A stretch of 64,000 nt of DNA from Enhydrobacter sp. GTDB taxonomy: Bacteria > Pseudomonadota > Alphaproteobacteria > Reyranellales > Reyranellaceae. The stretch lies in NCBI RefSeq assembly GCF_030246845.1, contig NZ_CP126889.1, forward strand, positions 4,397,001-4,461,000, in the 5' to 3' direction. Each line of letters opens with the position of its first letter. Position 1 is the first letter of the stretch. Below the pieces are notes generated by a model. The model saw nothing but the letters and a program-made list of their open reading frames with translations, did no database searches and was not told the DNA's origin. The position numbers were made by a program, and so were the translations under genes. Of the stretch, positions 63,301 through 64,000 are shown piece by piece.

Positions 63301-63860
63301 CTGGCGGCATGGATCACGGGAATGCCGGCGGCGATGAAGGCGGGTTCGCTCTGGTGGGCGAGCGTCGAGGACTTCGCCATGTGGTCGTCGCCCGCAAGCG
63401 CGACCACGCCGCCGTGCCGCGAGGTGCCGGCGTAGTTGGCGTGCTTGAGGGCATCGCCCGACCGGTCGACGCCGGGGCCCTTGCCGTACCAGATGCCGAA
63501 GACGCCGTCGTAGCGGGCGCCGGGGTAGAGATGGATCTGCTGCGTGCCCCAGAGGGCGGTCGCGGCAAGATCCTCATTCAGCGCCGGCTGGAATTCGATA
63601 TGGTTCTTCTTGATGAAGCGCTTGGCCTGCCAGAGCGTCTGGTCGAAGCCGCCGAGCGGGGAACCGCGATAGCCGCTGATGTAGCCTGCCGTATTGAGCC
63701 CGGCCGCCGCGTCACGCTGGCGCTGCATCATCGGCAGCCGGACCAAGGCCTGCGTGCCGGTCAGATAGACCCTTCCGCGCTCGAGCGCGTATTTGTCGTC
63801 CAGGGTCACCGCAGGGGACAAGGCAACCTCCCTGATCGTCTGTTCTGTCTTGCTCTTCAC
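60327..63860 (-). CDS. Indolepyruvate ferredoxin oxidoreductase family protein (fused alpha-beta subunits)
   Basis: 1177 residues. Fusion of the IorA-like alpha part (N-terminal pyrimidine-binding domain; ThDP PP-domain motif around GIGCHTLAIGMERN and DGTYFHSGYLAI) and the IorB-like gamma domain (ITGIGGTGVVTIGALIGMAAH). A Cys-rich [4Fe-4S] segment CEGCGDCSVQSNC lies near residues 640-655. It oxidatively decarboxylates aryl-pyruvates or other 2-oxo acids to acyl-CoA with ferredoxin; in proteobacteria it is used in aromatic amino-acid catabolism. Start ATG 63860. Confidence 0.92.
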   Translation of the reverse strand: MKSKTEQTIREVALSPAVTLDDKYALERGRVYLTGTQALVRLPMMQRQRDAAAGLNTAGYISGYRGSPLGGFDQTLWQAKRFIKKNHIEFQPALNEDLAATALWGTQQIHLYPGARYDGVFGIWYGKGPGVDRSGDALKHANYAGTSRHGGVVALAGDDHMAKSSTLAHQSEPAFIAAGIPVIHAASVQEYLDLGLHAFAMSRYSGLWIGFKVVSETVDSSASVHVDPHRIEIRTPADFPLPPDGLHIRWPDDWLGQEKRLITLKQPAALAYWRANRLDRLMLGRPDARFGIVTVGKSYLDVRQALDELGIDQTEAERLGIAIYKVGLVWPLETQGALAFSEGKREILVVEEKRPLIEPQLKDALFNTPADRRPAVVGKRDERGQPLLKSDGELTPFEIASALVARLGLDAFADRTRQRFERLTRLAGRELRNEAGMARVPYFCSGCPHNSSTRVPDGSMAMAGIGCHTLAIGMERNTRTFTHMGAEGASWVGASHFTDMPHVFQNLGDGTYFHSGYLAIRQAVAAGTNITYKILYNDAVAMTGGQPHDGDVHPWTISQQVHAEGVRRIALVSDEPRKYPPGTQWAPGVTFHHRDQLDEVQRELREWKGVSVLIYDQTCAAEKRRRRKRGTYPDPARRVFINEAVCEGCGDCSVQSNCLSVTPVETEFGTKRAIDQSSCNKDFSCVNGFCPSFVTVEGGRLRHGKAQIEKSASVAAEPPIPAAPRLPSVGDEPYGVLITGIGGTGVVTIGALIGMAAHIEGKGATVLDQLGMAQKGGAVVSHVRIGASPEALHAVRLGAGGADLLLGCDLVVSASPDALARLEPGVSRLVVNMHETITGEFTRRPDLAFPSHTLRLSIEAAAGAGACDFLEATRLATGLMGDSIATNLFMLGYAYQKGLIPIGHEALEQAIELNGTAVPMNLAAFRWGRRAAADPAAVEKLVAPPATDHVVAFGRPVATLDEIVASRTRLLTAFQNTALAERYRSLVARVRTAEQEITPDDSRLAEAVARNYAKLLAYKDEYEVARLHADMAFAARIDRQFEGDYRLKFHLAPPLFARRDPRTGHLVKREYGPWMLPVFRLLAKLKFLRGTAFDPFGRTDERKQERALIGEYERLVGALLADLTPANHGLAVELASVPDDIRGYGHVKQAHLEKAKRKQAELLARWHEPAPLRQAAE

Positions 63861-64000
63861 TTACATGGTGACGGTAGTGACAGATTGTTACGCGTTTCAA
63901 TCGCCAACGGGAGCAGGGTTGCAAAAAGACGTTTTGCTATTGGGCACCTTTTGAATCGTATCCCCTGTTTCAAGGTTCCGTCCTGTCTTGAAACGTTGTA
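63861..64000. promoter_or_regulatory. Upstream region of the ferredoxin oxidoreductase gene with repeated GTTTCAA motifs
   Basis: Contains the inverted repeat GTTTCAAG-N12-CTTGAAAC (63967-63994), a further GTTTCAA near 63895, and the short palindrome GCAAAA-N5-TTTTGC (63921-63937). These could be operator sites for a regulator of the gene starting at 63860. No gene is visible here, and the region continues past the edge. Confidence 0.4.

Overview
The window is GC-rich bacterial chromosome with dense coding on both strands. Several features point to an alphaproteobacterium. recA is preceded by GAAC-N7-GAAC, the LexA-box form used in that class. The sigma factor is RpoH, SerC is of the DFSSGPCAKRPGW type, and HisZ is present. 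Many genes serve oxidative catabolism and solute uptake. A soil or water Reyranella- or Hyphomicrobiales-like organism would fit, but that is inference.

Layout. 1-720: a broken metallo-beta-lactamase-fold gene running off the left edge, then tRNA-Glu(CTC). 985-8200: a methyltransferase, a class II aldolase, guanine deaminase, a BisC-type molybdoenzyme, threonine aldolase and a small membrane protein. 8204-10249: rluD and rpoH, the latter preceded by a CIRCE-like inverted repeat. 10271-20219: regulators, methyltransferases, and a catabolic set (epoxide-hydrolase-like protein, enoyl-CoA hydratase, Rieske oxygenase, ThDP decarboxylase, PhyH dioxygenase). 20412-27517: a sugar-type ABC transporter operon in which one permease is fused to a beta-propeller and a second propeller gene follows. 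27588-33697: purA, a PhyH dioxygenase, glutamate dehydrogenase and a large membrane protein. 33854-43220: two apparently identical IS630-family elements in the same orientation, bracketing a hydrolase, hisZ and a four-gene envelope-glycan operon. 43218-46429: a small protein, then serC-serA behind a clear sigma70-type promoter. 46535-47092: an AhpD/CMD-family gene with an in-frame TGA. 47114-51547: tricarboxylate-type binding protein, TcuA-like flavoprotein, an unknown gene and a CoA-transferase. 51782-60285: recA, a PQQ dehydrogenase, a YkgJ-type cysteine-cluster protein, alaS and small lipoproteins. 60327-63860: a fused indolepyruvate ferredoxin oxidoreductase.

The most notable observation is the gene at 46535-47092. 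TGA stands where the second Cys of the CxxC redox motif is expected, the rest of the family domain continues in the same frame, and a perfect 7-bp stem with a GTT loop begins 12 nt after the TGA. This is the arrangement of a bacterial selenoprotein (CxxU) with a SECIS element.

A second observation concerns the IS630 copies. Each is inserted at the TA of a CTAG that was already a TAG stop codon. In the second case the CTAG was shared by two convergent genes. Insertion regenerates every stop, and the transposase itself borrows its stop codon from the target.

Other points are the CIRCE-like site at rpoH, the permease-propeller fusion, and three families of palindromic intergenic repeats. No CRISPR array, rRNA or prophage is seen, and no stretch longer than 300 bases lacks a gene.
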